Shown here piece by piece: positions 8,390 through 18,180 of a DNA stretch of 64,000 bases (position 1 is its first letter; each line of letters starts with the position of its first letter). The position numbers were made by a program, and so were the translations under genes. The notes beneath the pieces were generated by a model, which did not search any database, was not told where the DNA came from, and saw only the letters and a program-made list of their open reading frames with translations. This DNA comes from Fusicatenibacter saccharivorans (GTDB lineage Bacteria; Bacillota; Clostridia; Lachnospirales; Lachnospiraceae). The DNA lies in assembly GCF_027667425.1 (NCBI RefSeq), contig NZ_JAQEGR010000007.1, positions 124,001 to 188,000 on the forward strand. The letters are read 5' to 3'.

Positions 8390-9943
8390 ATGGATTTTGT
8401 AAAAAAGATTCTGCATCAGATCAGCAGAAAAAGCGAAGCGGTGTCACAGATTACGTTTGATGAGGACTACAATGTGCCGGACGCACGGCCCGATGTGGGG
8501 CGGATGATTCAGAAAAAAGGCGAGGTGACGATCGGGGATGTGCAGATTTCGGAAGGAAAAGCGCGTGTATTCGGCGGCCTCGCCTTTCATCTGCTGTACG
8601 TCTCCGACGGCGAACGGCGCCGGATCTGCCAGCTCTCCGGCGAGCTTCCGATCGACGAGACGATCCATCTCGATGGTCTGACCGGCGGCGACAAGGTCTG
8701 CATCACCTGGGAAGTGGAAGATCTGAACCTGCATCTCATCAACTCGCGGAAGCTGGGCGTGCGCGCGATCGTCACGCTGCACGCGTGGATCGAGGAACTG
8801 TGCGACCTTGCCGTGCCGATGGAAATCCGCGGGGAGAGCGACGTCGCGGTAAAAAGGCAGGAATACCGCGTGGTTGAGCTTGCAGTGCAGAAAAAAGATG
8901 TGCTGCGTGTCAAAAAGGAGCTTACGATTCCGTCCGGCAAGCCGGAATTGCACGAGATTCTCTGGCAGGATCTGGAAGTGCGCGGTCTCGATCTCCGCTC
9001 TGAGGAGGGGCGGGTCAGTGCGCAGGGAGAACTCTTTGTCTTCTGCCTGTACAGCGACGGCGAGGAGGATCACCCGCTGCAGTGGGTGGAGCAGGCGCTC
9101 CCGTTCCAGGCAGAAGTGGAATGCCAGGGCTGCATCTCCGAGATGATCCCGCGGATCGAAAGCACACTCGGCCAGACCACACTCGAAATCCAGCCCGATT
9201 CCGACGGCGAGGAGCGGGTCCTGCAGGCGGAGGCCGTACTCGAACTTGACATCTGTCTGTATCAGGAAGAAACCGTATCACTTCTGCAGGACGTTTACCA
9301 TCCGCACCGAGAATGCATTCCAAAAGTGCAGGAGGAGACTTTGGAGAGCCTTCTGATCCGCAATTCCTCCAAATGCCGCCTGACCGACAAACTGCAGATG
9401 CGCGTGCCGAAAAATAAAATTCTGCAGATTTGCCACAGCGACGGCAAAATCAAGATCGACGAGGAAAGAAACGTAGAAAACGGCATCGAAGTAACCGGTG
9501 TGGTGGAACTCAGGGCGCTCTATGTCGTGAGCGACGATGAAATGCCATTCTACGCCGCCGAAACCGCCCTCCCTTTCCGCCACACCATCGAAGTCCCGGA
9601 AATCGGACCGGACTGCCGCTACGAACTCCAGTCCTCCATTGACCAGCTCTCCACAACCATGCCGGACAGCAGCGACATCGAAGCCAAAGTCGTACTGAAC
9701 CTGAACGCCCTCGTATTCCGCCGTAGAAAAGAGATGGTAATGCAGTACGTCGAAGAAAAAGACCGAGATCCGGAAGAACTGCAAAGCCTCCCGGGCATCA
9801 CCTGCTACTTCGTCAAGCCGGGGGATACCCTGTGGGATATCGCAAAGAAATTTTATACGACAACGGAAAAAATTCGGGAACTGAACGACCTTAAAACCGA
9901 AAATCTTACGCCGATGCAGCAGCTTTTAGTAGAGCGGGTATAG
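8390..9943 (+). CDS. SPOCS-domain (DUF3794) and LysM protein, SipL-like
   Basis: A 517-residue protein. The N-terminal region (ITFDEDYNVPDARPDVGRM) and later repeats (FRHTIEVPEIGPDCRYE) fit SPOCS/DUF3794 domains, found in spore proteins of clostridia. The last 50 residues are a LysM domain (YFVKPGDTLWDIAKKFYTT). This layout matches SipL of Clostridioides difficile, which binds SpoIVA and helps spore coat assembly, so a role around the forespore is likely if the organism sporulates. GGGAGGAG lies about six bases before the ATG. The gene is followed by a strong terminator, and the small lipoprotein gene is just upstream. Confidence 0.82.
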   Translation: MDFVKKILHQISRKSEAVSQITFDEDYNVPDARPDVGRMIQKKGEVTIGDVQISEGKARVFGGLAFHLLYVSDGERRRICQLSGELPIDETIHLDGLTGGDKVCITWEVEDLNLHLINSRKLGVRAIVTLHAWIEELCDLAVPMEIRGESDVAVKRQEYRVVELAVQKKDVLRVKKELTIPSGKPELHEILWQDLEVRGLDLRSEEGRVSAQGELFVFCLYSDGEEDHPLQWVEQALPFQAEVECQGCISEMIPRIESTLGQTTLEIQPDSDGEERVLQAEAVLELDICLYQEETVSLLQDVYHPHRECIPKVQEETLESLLIRNSSKCRLTDKLQMRVPKNKILQICHSDGKIKIDEERNVENGIEVTGVVELRALYVVSDDEMPFYAAETALPFRHTIEVPEIGPDCRYELQSSIDQLSTTMPDSSDIEAKVVLNLNALVFRRRKEMVMQYVEEKDRDPEELQSLPGITCYFVKPGDTLWDIAKKFYTTTEKIRELNDLKTENLTPMQQLLVERV

Positions 9944-9947
9944 TAGG

Positions 9948-10007
9948 AAAAGACAGCCTCCTGCCTTAAGAATGGAGTCAATCCATCAGGCAGGAAGCTG
10001 TCTTTTT
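9948..10007. terminator. Terminator after the SipL-like gene, bordering the accessory island
   Basis: AAAAGACAGC and the following CCTGCCT pair with AGGCAGG and GCTGTCTTTTT. The symmetric A/T runs mean it could also stop the converging minus-strand immA-like gene. Confidence 0.85.
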
Positions 10008-10021
10008 GTGAGTTAACGAAA

Positions 10022-10471
10022 TTACAATATTTTGATATGAGAAGCTTTTAAATCAATCAATCTTTGCGCATAGCCCGTAATCCGTGATATCTGCTCTGAG
10101 GTATAGCCCGCAGAAAGATATTCTGAGAAAGTGTCATCAGGCAGGAGCAGCTCAATGGCAAAGGTATCAGCTTCGGTTTCATATTCTGCCGTTTTTAAAT
10201 GAGTTCTGGTATCCATAAAGATGGCATTTGCCTTTTTATGGAGAAACAAATGCCCAAGTTCGTGTGCCAGAACCAGTGTGCGCTCCTGCTCGGAAAGAGT
10301 TTCATCGAGATAGATGATATGGTTTCTCTGAAAATACTGATAAAAACCACGGACTCCGCTTAAAGGAGCATCCACGAGAATCACATTCAGTCCACGGACA
10401 ATTTCAAAAGGATTCCGTGACTGGAATCGGTGAGCGATCTGATTCGCTCTTTTTTTTATGTCCATAGACAT
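10022..10471 (-). CDS. ImmA/IrrE-family metallopeptidase
   Basis: A 149-residue zinc peptidase with LAHELGHLFLHK (HEXXH motif, about residues 70-74) and a downstream ETEADTFAIELLLP, which supplies the third zinc ligand in this family. ImmA-type enzymes cleave or inactivate partner XRE repressors; ImmA of ICEBs1 and IrrE of Deinococcus are the known examples. The start overlaps the stop of the XRE gene (ATGA), so the two are translated together from one mRNA. This pairing strongly suggests that the protease removes the XRE protein described next. The inducing signal is unknown. Confidence 0.88.
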   Translation of the reverse strand: MSMDIKKRANQIAHRFQSRNPFEIVRGLNVILVDAPLSGVRGFYQYFQRNHIIYLDETLSEQERTLVLAHELGHLFLHKKANAIFMDTRTHLKTAEYETEADTFAIELLLPDDTFSEYLSAGYTSEQISRITGYAQRLIDLKASHIKIL

Positions 10472-10887
10472 CAGTCCTTTTTATATTTTTTCGGTGTGTA
10501 TTTTTCTTTGTTCTTCTTTTTTGCGAGTTCCATACCGATCTGCATTGCCGAAAGAATGGAATCGATGGCTTCCGGGGAAGCGGGATCGCCGTCAAACATC
10601 AGCCCCTCCTGAGAAAGAAGCTGTTCTTTGGTGCGGGCGAGGATTTTTTCAATATCCCGTTCGTCACGGGAAGTCAGTACCGGATCTGGTGCAGGTTCCT
10701 CTCCGTACATCAGATATTGAGGGGAAAGACTCAGATAGTCGGCAATTTTGGAAAGACGCTCAGCGGGGAAGGATCCTTTTTTTAGCTGACCGACATAACC
10801 GTTGGAAAACCCAAGGTCTTTTTCCAGCTTCGATATTGGAATTTTCCGCTCTTTACAGATTTGCTTTACACGTTCTACGCAGTTCAT
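10471..10887 (-). CDS. XRE-family transcriptional regulator
   Basis: A 138-residue protein with an N-terminal helix-turn-helix (about residues 5-60). The recognition region reads ISKLEKDLGFSNGYVGQLKK and is followed by LSKIADYLSLSPQYLM. The C-terminal half is charged and ends in a lysine-rich tail, without a recognisable domain. GGAGGT lies six bases before the ATG. It is divergent from the giant RHS gene across a 249-base region full of TAGAGA-like half-sites, so it most likely represses its own operon and the RHS gene. It forms a repressor-protease pair with the overlapping ImmA-like gene. Confidence 0.85.
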   Translation of the reverse strand: MNCVERVKQICKERKIPISKLEKDLGFSNGYVGQLKKGSFPAERLSKIADYLSLSPQYLMYGEEPAPDPVLTSRDERDIEKILARTKEQLLSQEGLMFDGDPASPEAIDSILSAMQIGMELAKKKNKEKYTPKKYKKD

Positions 10888-10910
10888 AACATACCTCCAA
10901 TAAAAAAAAT

Positions 10911-10939
10911 AGATAAAAGCCTAAAAAATGTATTGACAA
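10911..10939 (-). promoter_or_regulatory. Promoter for the XRE-ImmA operon
   Basis: On the minus strand TTGTCA (10939-10934) and TTATCT (10916-10911) have a 17-base spacer and end about 25 bases before the XRE start codon. Its -35 box shares bases with the -35 box of the opposite RHS promoter. Confidence 0.5.
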
Positions 10940-10961
10940 AATAGAGAATACTCTATATAAT
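10933..10961 (+). promoter_or_regulatory. Strong promoter for the RHS gene
   Basis: TTGACA (10933-10938) and TATAAT (10956-10961) are exact consensus boxes with a 17-base spacer. The spacer contains the inverted repeat TAGAG-AATA-CTCTA. The transcript would have a leader of about 170 bases before the start at 11137. Confidence 0.8.
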
Positions 10962-11061
10962 GAGATCAAATTTAGAGAAAAACCTAAAGATAGAGAAGAT
11001 TATATTTCTATATTAGAGTTTCCATAGAGAAAAGTCAATAGGTGATTCTCTAAATTTAGAA
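10942..11061. promoter_or_regulatory. Operator array of TAGAGA-like sites between XRE and RHS genes
   Basis: Visible sites are TAGAG-N4-CTCTA (10942-10955, between the promoter boxes), TTTAG-N8-CTAAA (10971-10988), TAGAGA (10991-10996), TTAGAG (11013-11018), TAGAGA (11025-11030) and TTCTCTAAATTTAGAA (11046-11061). They are probably binding sites for the neighbouring XRE protein. The number of half-sites suggests cooperative repression. Confidence 0.6.
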
Positions 11062-11136
11062 CTTTATCAGAAGCGCGCAGATAAAGTATTTACGAAACCA
11101 GAAACAATACAGGATGAAGAAAAAGGAGAAATTAAA

Positions 11137-14100
11137 ATGAGTCAGAAAACAGATCGCGTAATCGCGGAAATTTTACAGAAACGAGACCGTTTTACCAAAA
11201 ACTTCCGAACAGAAAATCATGGCGGTGCAGCCGTCATTTACGGATACCCGGTTCATTATAAAGAAGGAGAAGAGTGGAAGGAAATTGATAACAGACTGGA
11301 AAAAACAGAAAACGGTTATCAGAACCATGCATCCCGGGTAAAAGTCCATTTTGCAGAAAGCAGTAATGCAAATGAAATGGTTACTATTGAAAAAACGGGA
11401 AGAAAACTGAGCTGGGGATTTCTGGCAGAAAAGCAGAAAAAACAGAACATCCGAAGCCAGGCGGCAGTACAGGCACAGAAGCGTGAAGCTGTATTTCAGC
11501 CGGAAAATCTCTATCCGACAGAAGAAGGAATGCAGAACAGAGCCGCAGTGCAGAAAACAGAAGAAAAAAGCGTGGAGCAGGAAAATCAGGAAAAAATGAG
11601 TGTTCCGGGTCTTGTGGCTGCCGGACATTATGCAGAGATTGCAGAGAATGTAGATCTCGAATACAAAATCATCGGAGAACAGGTAAAAGAAAACCTGATC
11701 TTAAAATCGGTAAAAGCAGCAGCTCTTGAATATTCGTTTTCCCTGCAGTTCCCGGGGATGATGATTGTCATTCGGGAAGACGGAGGAATTGACCTGATTG
11801 ATGAAGAAACAGAAGAAGTTTTTTATTATTTTGCCCCGCCGTGTATGTACGATGCAGCCGGAAATTATTCGGAACAGGTACACTATGAACTGGAAACCGA
11901 TGCGGAGCAGCATTGCAGTATTTTAAGCGTCGTACCGGATCAGACATGGCTTCAGGACGAAAACCGAGTATATCCGGTTGTGATTGATCCATCGGCAGAA
12001 ACCTCGAAAACAAATAGGGCAATTGACGATACGTTTGTCCGAGAAAAAAGTCCGGACAGCGCGGTGGTAGCTTCTTATGGTTCTTTTACCGTAGGCCATA
12101 ACCGGGAATATGGAAAATGCCGTTCTTTCCTGAAATTTACCAGCTTGCCTGCAATGGAACCTGGAGCGGTTATCTACGATGCAAAAATCTATGTATGGCA
12201 GTACCGGTATTCTTCGGACAGCAACCAGCCGTTTTTTATTACCGCCCATAAAGTAACGGGAGGATGGAATCCGGGATCAACCACATGGAACAATCAGCCG
12301 GCATATCAGTCGAATGTACTGGATTACTGCAGTGTAAAGCAGGTACAGTCCGGTAATACAATTACCGTTACACCGTGCGGATTCAACGTAACAAAACTGG
12401 TGCGTGAGTGGTACAACACAGGGGTAAATCATGGAATTGTTATCACGGCACAGAATGAGACACCATATCAGGAAGCCGTTTTCATTTCTTCTGATTATCC
12501 ATCCAATAACTCTTATGGAATTACTTCCGAGTATTTCCCGCAAGGAATCTTTTATTACCGTAGTACAACAGGACTCGAGGACTATTACAGCTACCATGAG
12601 CAGGATGCCGGACGCGCAGGCCATGGCTATGTTAATGACTTCAATGGAAACCTTGTATGGGTGCATGAAGATGCGTCAACCAGCGGTGGGCTGCTGCCGA
12701 TTCATATCCGTCATGTGTATAATCTGTCAGAACGGAGTAAAAACAACCGTATGGGAAAAGGCTGGAGAATGAACTTCATCCAGGAAATGGAAGCCACAGG
12801 AAACGCAAACTTCCCGTATGTCTACACAGATGGAGACGGAACCCGACATTACTTTTATAAAGACACAGCGGATGGAAATAAATTAAAGGATGAAGATGGC
12901 TTTGGATATGAGCTGACGCAGACAAGTTCTTCTGACGGAGATTCTTATTACATCATGAAGGACAAAAACGGCTGGGAATATGCGTTTGGTCAGGACAAAT
13001 ACATGCGGAGTATCAAGGATTCCAACGGAAATCTGCAGAAAGCGCAGTATGGTCCGTCCACAGCAGGTAACTATCTGGCATATCTGATTGATCCTACCGG
13101 TGCAAGAATGGACTTCAGATATGGAAAAGATAATAATCTGGGCAATCTGAATGCGAATGGAAGAAGCATTTATTTTTCCTATGACAGTGCAGGACATCTG
13201 ACCAGAATTAGTTATCCGGATAATAAAAGTACGGAATTTTTCTACGATGGAGATATTCTGGTGAGCGTACAGAATAATGATGGGCGACAGATTTCATATA
13301 AGTACCAGGATGACTGCGGAGTAAAACGAGTGTCAGAAGTTTTTGAACATACAGGACCACAGAATGGGCAGAGAATGAAAATTTCCTATCGAAATGGAAA
13401 TACTACGGTGTTTGAAACACAGGGATTGGATGGAGAAATCAGTCGGACAGGTGATAATCGAAAGTTTACCTACCACTTTGACAATTTCGGCTGCCCGGCG
13501 GATGTGTCGGATGAAGATGGTGCTGCAAACAGTTATCAGTTTTTACGGGAAGGACGAAAGAATAACAAGCTGAGCATGACAGGAACTTTACAGAAAGCCG
13601 TCAGGAACCGAATGGATCCAGAACCATTTTTATTACAGTGGAATCAGATTAACACAGGAAATGAAAATGCAGTTATTGGATTTAGAGCGTTAGGGGGATT
13701 CCCTTCGGGAACTTTTTGTACAATAAATAAAGATACCGTAAATGGTAGATATGGATACTCTAAAACGTATACGTTAGAAAAAGGAACTTATACTTTTTCC
13801 TGTTATGTTAAGGTTGAAAAATGTGTACCAGATCCGGAGAAAAAGCGTTCCGAATGCGGTGCCGGAATTTTACTTTCTTCCGGAAATACAGAGAAAATGG
13901 ATCTGGTAACAGAGGTGAAAGATACAGATTCGGATGAATGGACTCGTGTATCGGTAACTATTACGATTGCATCTCAGACGGAGGTAACTACCGCGTTTTT
14001 CTTGGATAATATGCAGGGATGGGCTTGTTTTTCCTGTTTCCAGTTGGAAAAATCAATGGCAGCAAACAAATTTAACATGCTGCACGATGCATTTTTCGAA

Positions 14101-17100
14101 GATACATTTGACACAACAGGGGAATATGGCTGGAAATTAAGTCAGGGAGAAAGTGCAGACCAGATTGTAACAGATTCAGTTAAAGGTAAATGTGCAAGAT
14201 TACGAGGTAACTTGTCCAAAGATAAGAGCCTGATGCAAACCGTAAAGGTGAGCGGAAAAGAAGGCGATGTATTTGTGCTCGGATGCAGTGTGAAAGCAGA
14301 CGCCATTCCGGGCCGAACCTTCCGTGTTCGTGCAGTGGTTCATTTTACCGACAAAACAACGACAGAGACAATTGTGAACTGCAATCCGTATGTGACAGAG
14401 TGGCAGTTTGTCAATGGCGTAATCCTGACCAGGAAAGATGGTTCCACAACAAATAAGACCTACGAATCCATTCAGATCTATCTCGAATACCAGAAACAGC
14501 AGAATGATGCATTCTTTACCGGCTTACAGCTGATCCGTGATGATGCGGAAAGTTACGTGTATGATGCAAATGGAAATATTGTAAGTGCCAAGACAGCAGC
14601 GGAGCAGAATGCATTTATCTGCAACAAAACAGACCTGCTTTCCAAAATGGTTAAAGTGACCGGCTCTTCGTTTGAGTATGAATATGATGGAAAGAAAAAT
14701 ATGACAGCGGCAAGAAATTCAGAGGGAGTTCAGTACCGTTATACCTATGATAACAAGGGAAATCCGCAGGACGTAGTGATTCATCATGACAGGGTAAGTA
14801 CGTCGGTAATGGCTGGCAGAAGTTATTATATTCGCCACAGAAAATCTGGTAAGTATATCGATGTAAAAGATGCATCTAATAAAGATGGAGCAGCAGTTCA
14901 GCAGTATGAGTTTTCGGGAAGTTCGGAGCAGAAATGGCGTATTGAGGATGCCGGAGAAGGATATATTATTTTCAAAGCATTTGACGGAAATGAGACATAT
15001 GTACTGGATATCGGAACGGATGCAAATGGGGCAAAGGCGAAGTTAGCTGCATACGCAAACAAAGATTCACAGAAATTTCGTATCAAACCAGTAGGAGAAG
15101 GAATGTATTTGATCACAAGTAAAATTTCTAAGGACAAAAAAGCGATTGATCTTCCGAGAGCACAGCTTGATAATTCGATTCAGTTACAGATTTGGGATCA
15201 GTCAGAAACACATCCGAATCAGCAGTGGTATTTTGAGCCTGTTGCATATGAACGAAAGAGTGACCAGCCGATTTCCGGCGGGATTTATATGATGCGTCTT
15301 GGATACAGTGGACAGTATATGCAGGTAAATGGAACAACAGCGGGATCAACAGTTGTTCAGAATCGGTATTTAGGAAAAGAAGCACAGATGTTTCTGATTC
15401 ATGGAGATGAAACAGGTGGATTTTTCCTGGAACCGGCCAATGCAGAGGGAAAAGCACTTTCTATGGCTTCGGATGGAACACTCACGCTGCAGGTGAAAAA
15501 TACATCGGACAGCAAACAGAAATTCTGGTTTGAAGTGAGTGAAGAGGATAAAAATAATTATTGCATCAAACAGAACAGCCGGTATTTTATGATTCCAAGT
15601 CTCTCACATGAAGAGAATACAGCAATTAACGGAGCATATCCAACAGTAGAAGCCATGAGTCCACAGGAATTTATTTTGGAGAAATGCAGCGAACGTATGA
15701 CGGCGCAGTATACCTACACGGCAACCGGCCGAAATGTAAAAACACTGACAGATGCCAGAGGATTTGTAACAACAAACGAATACGACAGCAAAGAACGCCT
15801 GCTGACGGGAGTTACCGATGCAAAAGGGAATAAGGTAACGTATACGTATGATACCAAGAATGACCTTCTGACCGGTGCGACGGCTTCTGATGGAACAAAT
15901 ACGGTAAAACTGGGTTATACGTATGATGAAGGTGACCGGTTAAAAACGATTGCCCACAATGGATTCGAGTATACCTATGAATATGATTTCCTCGGAAATC
16001 AGACCAGAATTCTGGCAGGCGGAAATGCACTGGAAGAATACGATTATCTTCCGTCGGACGGACCGCTCAGCGAAGTAAAGTATGCGACAGGAGAAGTGCT
16101 GAAAAACAGCTATGACAAGTACGAGCAGATCGTGGAGCAGAAGTGGAATGGAACGACAGTCTTCCGAAATATCTATGATGACTATGGAAATGTATTTTAC
16201 CATGAGGATCTGGAAAACGACAGAAAGATTTTCTTTGACTATGACATGATCCAGAGAATGGCAGGATACCGCACAACAGATGGAGAAACGGCGCGCATTC
16301 AGTATGACAACAAGAACAGACGCACAGGCATGGTACATCAGATTGATGACAGCAAAATTTCAACATCGTGCGTATTTGGAGAGGTTGGAAAAGCACAGGC
16401 ACCGGATGTGATTTATCAGATCAAGGTAAATGATGCAGTCAAAATTTCGTATACCTTTGACACGTTATGTCGTGTTACCAGAAAAACCATTCATCTGAAG
16501 GACAAAACATATCCGGTCGACTATACCTTTGTGCCGGGAAGAAAAGCGGGAATTACAACCTTGCTTCTCAAAGAAATCAACAATAACGGAAAGAAACTGT
16601 CCTTTGTTTATGATGCTGTGGGAAATATTGTTACGATTTCCGAGAATGGTGTTCAGAAAGTAAAATATACGTATAATGCTTTGAGTGAACTGACCCGTGT
16701 GGATTCTGCATGGGAAAATAAGAGTATTACGTATACCTACGATGCCGGAATGAATATGACGTCCAGAAAAGAGTATTCCTATACAACGGGAGCACTGGGC
16801 AATGCGGTAAAGACAGATCTGTTTACCTACCGTGCTTCAGGATGGAAAGATCAGCTTATTTCCTATAATGGCAGCAGCATTTCCTATGATGCGGTCGGCA
16901 ACATTACAGCTTATCAGGGAAGAACACTGACCTGGTACAGAGGAAGCCTGCTGCAGAGTCTGACCTTAAACGGAAAGAAAGCAGTTTACCATTACGACAG
17001 CGAAGGACACAGAGTCCAGTGGAAAGACCTGAACGGAATCAGCCATAAGAACTACTGGTGCGGAAACAAACTGATGGGAACGAAGTATGGAGATGTACTG

Positions 17101-18099
17101 GTTCAGTTTGTTTACGGTGCGGATAAATCCCCGCTGATGCTGAAAAAGGGAGAAAAAGAGTATTATTACTTGTACAACAGCCAGAATGATGTCATAGGAC
17201 TGATTGACAGCGATGGAAAACAGGTAGTAAACTATTCTTACGATGCATGGGGAAAACAGACTGGTCTGACCGATATCAGCGGAGAAAATATCGGAAAACT
17301 AAACCCATTCCGTTATCGTGCTTACTGCTACGATGACGATACCAAACTCTATGTCACCGCCAGCCGTTATTATGATCCGGAATTGTGCAGATTCCTTTGT
17401 GCGGACAACTTTGATGCTGTAAAAGCGAAAATGTTTAGCATGAATGGAAAGAACCTTTATGTGTACTGTTGCAACAATCCGGTGAATGCGGTAGATGATG
17501 ATGGTGATTTTGGAATTTTAATGCTGGCATTCCCAGGAATCGATCCCAGAAAAGTAGCATGGAATATCTTAAAAGATGTATTTGTATATGCGGTACAGTG
17601 CGGAATGGCGAATGAGAAAGTAACCTTAGAAGGAATTGCAGAGGTGGCCATAGAAAGTGCAATCAGTAGTGTTTTGGGAGATAGCCAAGGAATTATCTTT
17701 TCAGTAGTAGTAAGTGGTTTGAAAGGAGGATATTTAGAGTATCAGGAATCAGGAGATATGGCAAGAGCAATGGGGGCAGGATTTTACGATGCTATAATGA
17801 CCTTGTTAGAACCTAAAACGTATAACGCATATGTAAAAAATGAAACTATTGAGAATGCATTGGGTGCTTTTACAGACTTTTTTCAGTCTCCATTACTGAG
17901 CTATCCCAAAAGCGGTGTTTTGGATGGAGTGTTTGGAAAACCCAAGAAACAGGCAAATAAAAATGGATCAACACTTAAGAAAAACAGCAACATCAACTTT
18001 AGTACAAAAAAAGTTGGGGGGAAAAAGAAGAACTGGCAGAGTAATAAGCCTGCAATTTCCAGAAAAATGCAAAATATAGGACTTCCAGCGCTTAGATAG
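11137..18099 (+). CDS. Giant RHS/YD-repeat polymorphic toxin-like protein with DNRLRE, lectin-like and RHS core domains
   Basis: A 2320-residue protein. In order, approximately: an N-terminal region with charged linkers (1-290), a DNRLRE/CBM96-like domain (293-460), the start of an RHS shell (490-800), two beta-rich modules resembling carbohydrate-binding domains (828-1130), a YD repeat (near 1180), a ricin-B-like lectin region of two or more repeats (1229-1490), many YD repeats (1525-2050), and the RHS core (FRYRAYCYDDD, SRYYDPELCRFLCAD, NPVNAVDDDG; 2054-2130). The last 190 residues are a variable tip with a hydrophobic glycine-rich stretch and a lysine-rich tail; I do not recognise its activity. 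RHS proteins usually encapsulate and deliver a C-terminal toxin. No signal peptide, LXG or WXG domain is seen at the N-terminus. AAAGGAG lies nine bases before the ATG. An immunity candidate follows 81 bases later. Confidence 0.85.
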   Translation: MSQKTDRVIAEILQKRDRFTKNFRTENHGGAAVIYGYPVHYKEGEEWKEIDNRLEKTENGYQNHASRVKVHFAESSNANEMVTIEKTGRKLSWGFLAEKQKKQNIRSQAAVQAQKREAVFQPENLYPTEEGMQNRAAVQKTEEKSVEQENQEKMSVPGLVAAGHYAEIAENVDLEYKIIGEQVKENLILKSVKAAALEYSFSLQFPGMMIVIREDGGIDLIDEETEEVFYYFAPPCMYDAAGNYSEQVHYELETDAEQHCSILSVVPDQTWLQDENRVYPVVIDPSAETSKTNRAIDDTFVREKSPDSAVVASYGSFTVGHNREYGKCRSFLKFTSLPAMEPGAVIYDAKIYVWQYRYSSDSNQPFFITAHKVTGGWNPGSTTWNNQPAYQSNVLDYCSVKQVQSGNTITVTPCGFNVTKLVREWYNTGVNHGIVITAQNETPYQEAVFISSDYPSNNSYGITSEYFPQGIFYYRSTTGLEDYYSYHEQDAGRAGHGYVNDFNGNLVWVHEDASTSGGLLPIHIRHVYNLSERSKNNRMGKGWRMNFIQEMEATGNANFPYVYTDGDGTRHYFYKDTADGNKLKDEDGFGYELTQTSSSDGDSYYIMKDKNGWEYAFGQDKYMRSIKDSNGNLQKAQYGPSTAGNYLAYLIDPTGARMDFRYGKDNNLGNLNANGRSIYFSYDSAGHLTRISYPDNKSTEFFYDGDILVSVQNNDGRQISYKYQDDCGVKRVSEVFEHTGPQNGQRMKISYRNGNTTVFETQGLDGEISRTGDNRKFTYHFDNFGCPADVSDEDGAANSYQFLREGRKNNKLSMTGTLQKAVRNRMDPEPFLLQWNQINTGNENAVIGFRALGGFPSGTFCTINKDTVNGRYGYSKTYTLEKGTYTFSCYVKVEKCVPDPEKKRSECGAGILLSSGNTEKMDLVTEVKDTDSDEWTRVSVTITIASQTEVTTAFFLDNMQGWACFSCFQLEKSMAANKFNMLHDAFFEDTFDTTGEYGWKLSQGESADQIVTDSVKGKCARLRGNLSKDKSLMQTVKVSGKEGDVFVLGCSVKADAIPGRTFRVRAVVHFTDKTTTETIVNCNPYVTEWQFVNGVILTRKDGSTTNKTYESIQIYLEYQKQQNDAFFTGLQLIRDDAESYVYDANGNIVSAKTAAEQNAFICNKTDLLSKMVKVTGSSFEYEYDGKKNMTAARNSEGVQYRYTYDNKGNPQDVVIHHDRVSTSVMAGRSYYIRHRKSGKYIDVKDASNKDGAAVQQYEFSGSSEQKWRIEDAGEGYIIFKAFDGNETYVLDIGTDANGAKAKLAAYANKDSQKFRIKPVGEGMYLITSKISKDKKAIDLPRAQLDNSIQLQIWDQSETHPNQQWYFEPVAYERKSDQPISGGIYMMRLGYSGQYMQVNGTTAGSTVVQNRYLGKEAQMFLIHGDETGGFFLEPANAEGKALSMASDGTLTLQVKNTSDSKQKFWFEVSEEDKNNYCIKQNSRYFMIPSLSHEENTAINGAYPTVEAMSPQEFILEKCSERMTAQYTYTATGRNVKTLTDARGFVTTNEYDSKERLLTGVTDAKGNKVTYTYDTKNDLLTGATASDGTNTVKLGYTYDEGDRLKTIAHNGFEYTYEYDFLGNQTRILAGGNALEEYDYLPSDGPLSEVKYATGEVLKNSYDKYEQIVEQKWNGTTVFRNIYDDYGNVFYHEDLENDRKIFFDYDMIQRMAGYRTTDGETARIQYDNKNRRTGMVHQIDDSKISTSCVFGEVGKAQAPDVIYQIKVNDAVKISYTFDTLCRVTRKTIHLKDKTYPVDYTFVPGRKAGITTLLLKEINNNGKKLSFVYDAVGNIVTISENGVQKVKYTYNALSELTRVDSAWENKSITYTYDAGMNMTSRKEYSYTTGALGNAVKTDLFTYRASGWKDQLISYNGSSISYDAVGNITAYQGRTLTWYRGSLLQSLTLNGKKAVYHYDSEGHRVQWKDLNGISHKNYWCGNKLMGTKYGDVLVQFVYGADKSPLMLKKGEKEYYYLYNSQNDVIGLIDSDGKQVVNYSYDAWGKQTGLTDISGENIGKLNPFRYRAYCYDDDTKLYVTASRYYDPELCRFLCADNFDAVKAKMFSMNGKNLYVYCCNNPVNAVDDDGDFGILMLAFPGIDPRKVAWNILKDVFVYAVQCGMANEKVTLEGIAEVAIESAISSVLGDSQGIIFSVVVSGLKGGYLEYQESGDMARAMGAGFYDAIMTLLEPKTYNAYVKNETIENALGAFTDFFQSPLLSYPKSGVLDGVFGKPKKQANKNGSTLKKNSNINFSTKKVGGKKKNWQSNKPAISRKMQNIGLPALR

Positions 18100-18111
18100 A
18101 AAAGTTTTAAG

Positions 18112-18157
18112 ATGCCTTTGCGCGAAGAAAAATAGTTTTGTACAAAGGCAAAGCGTA
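18112..18157. repeat. Inverted repeat between RHS gene and first immunity gene
   Basis: TGCCTTTG and CAAAGGCA form an 8-bp stem with a loop of about 23 bases. There is no T-run after it, so it is not a clear terminator. It may set the balance between toxin and immunity transcripts. Confidence 0.4.
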
Positions 18158-18180
18158 AGAAATAACGAGGAGAAGATTGT

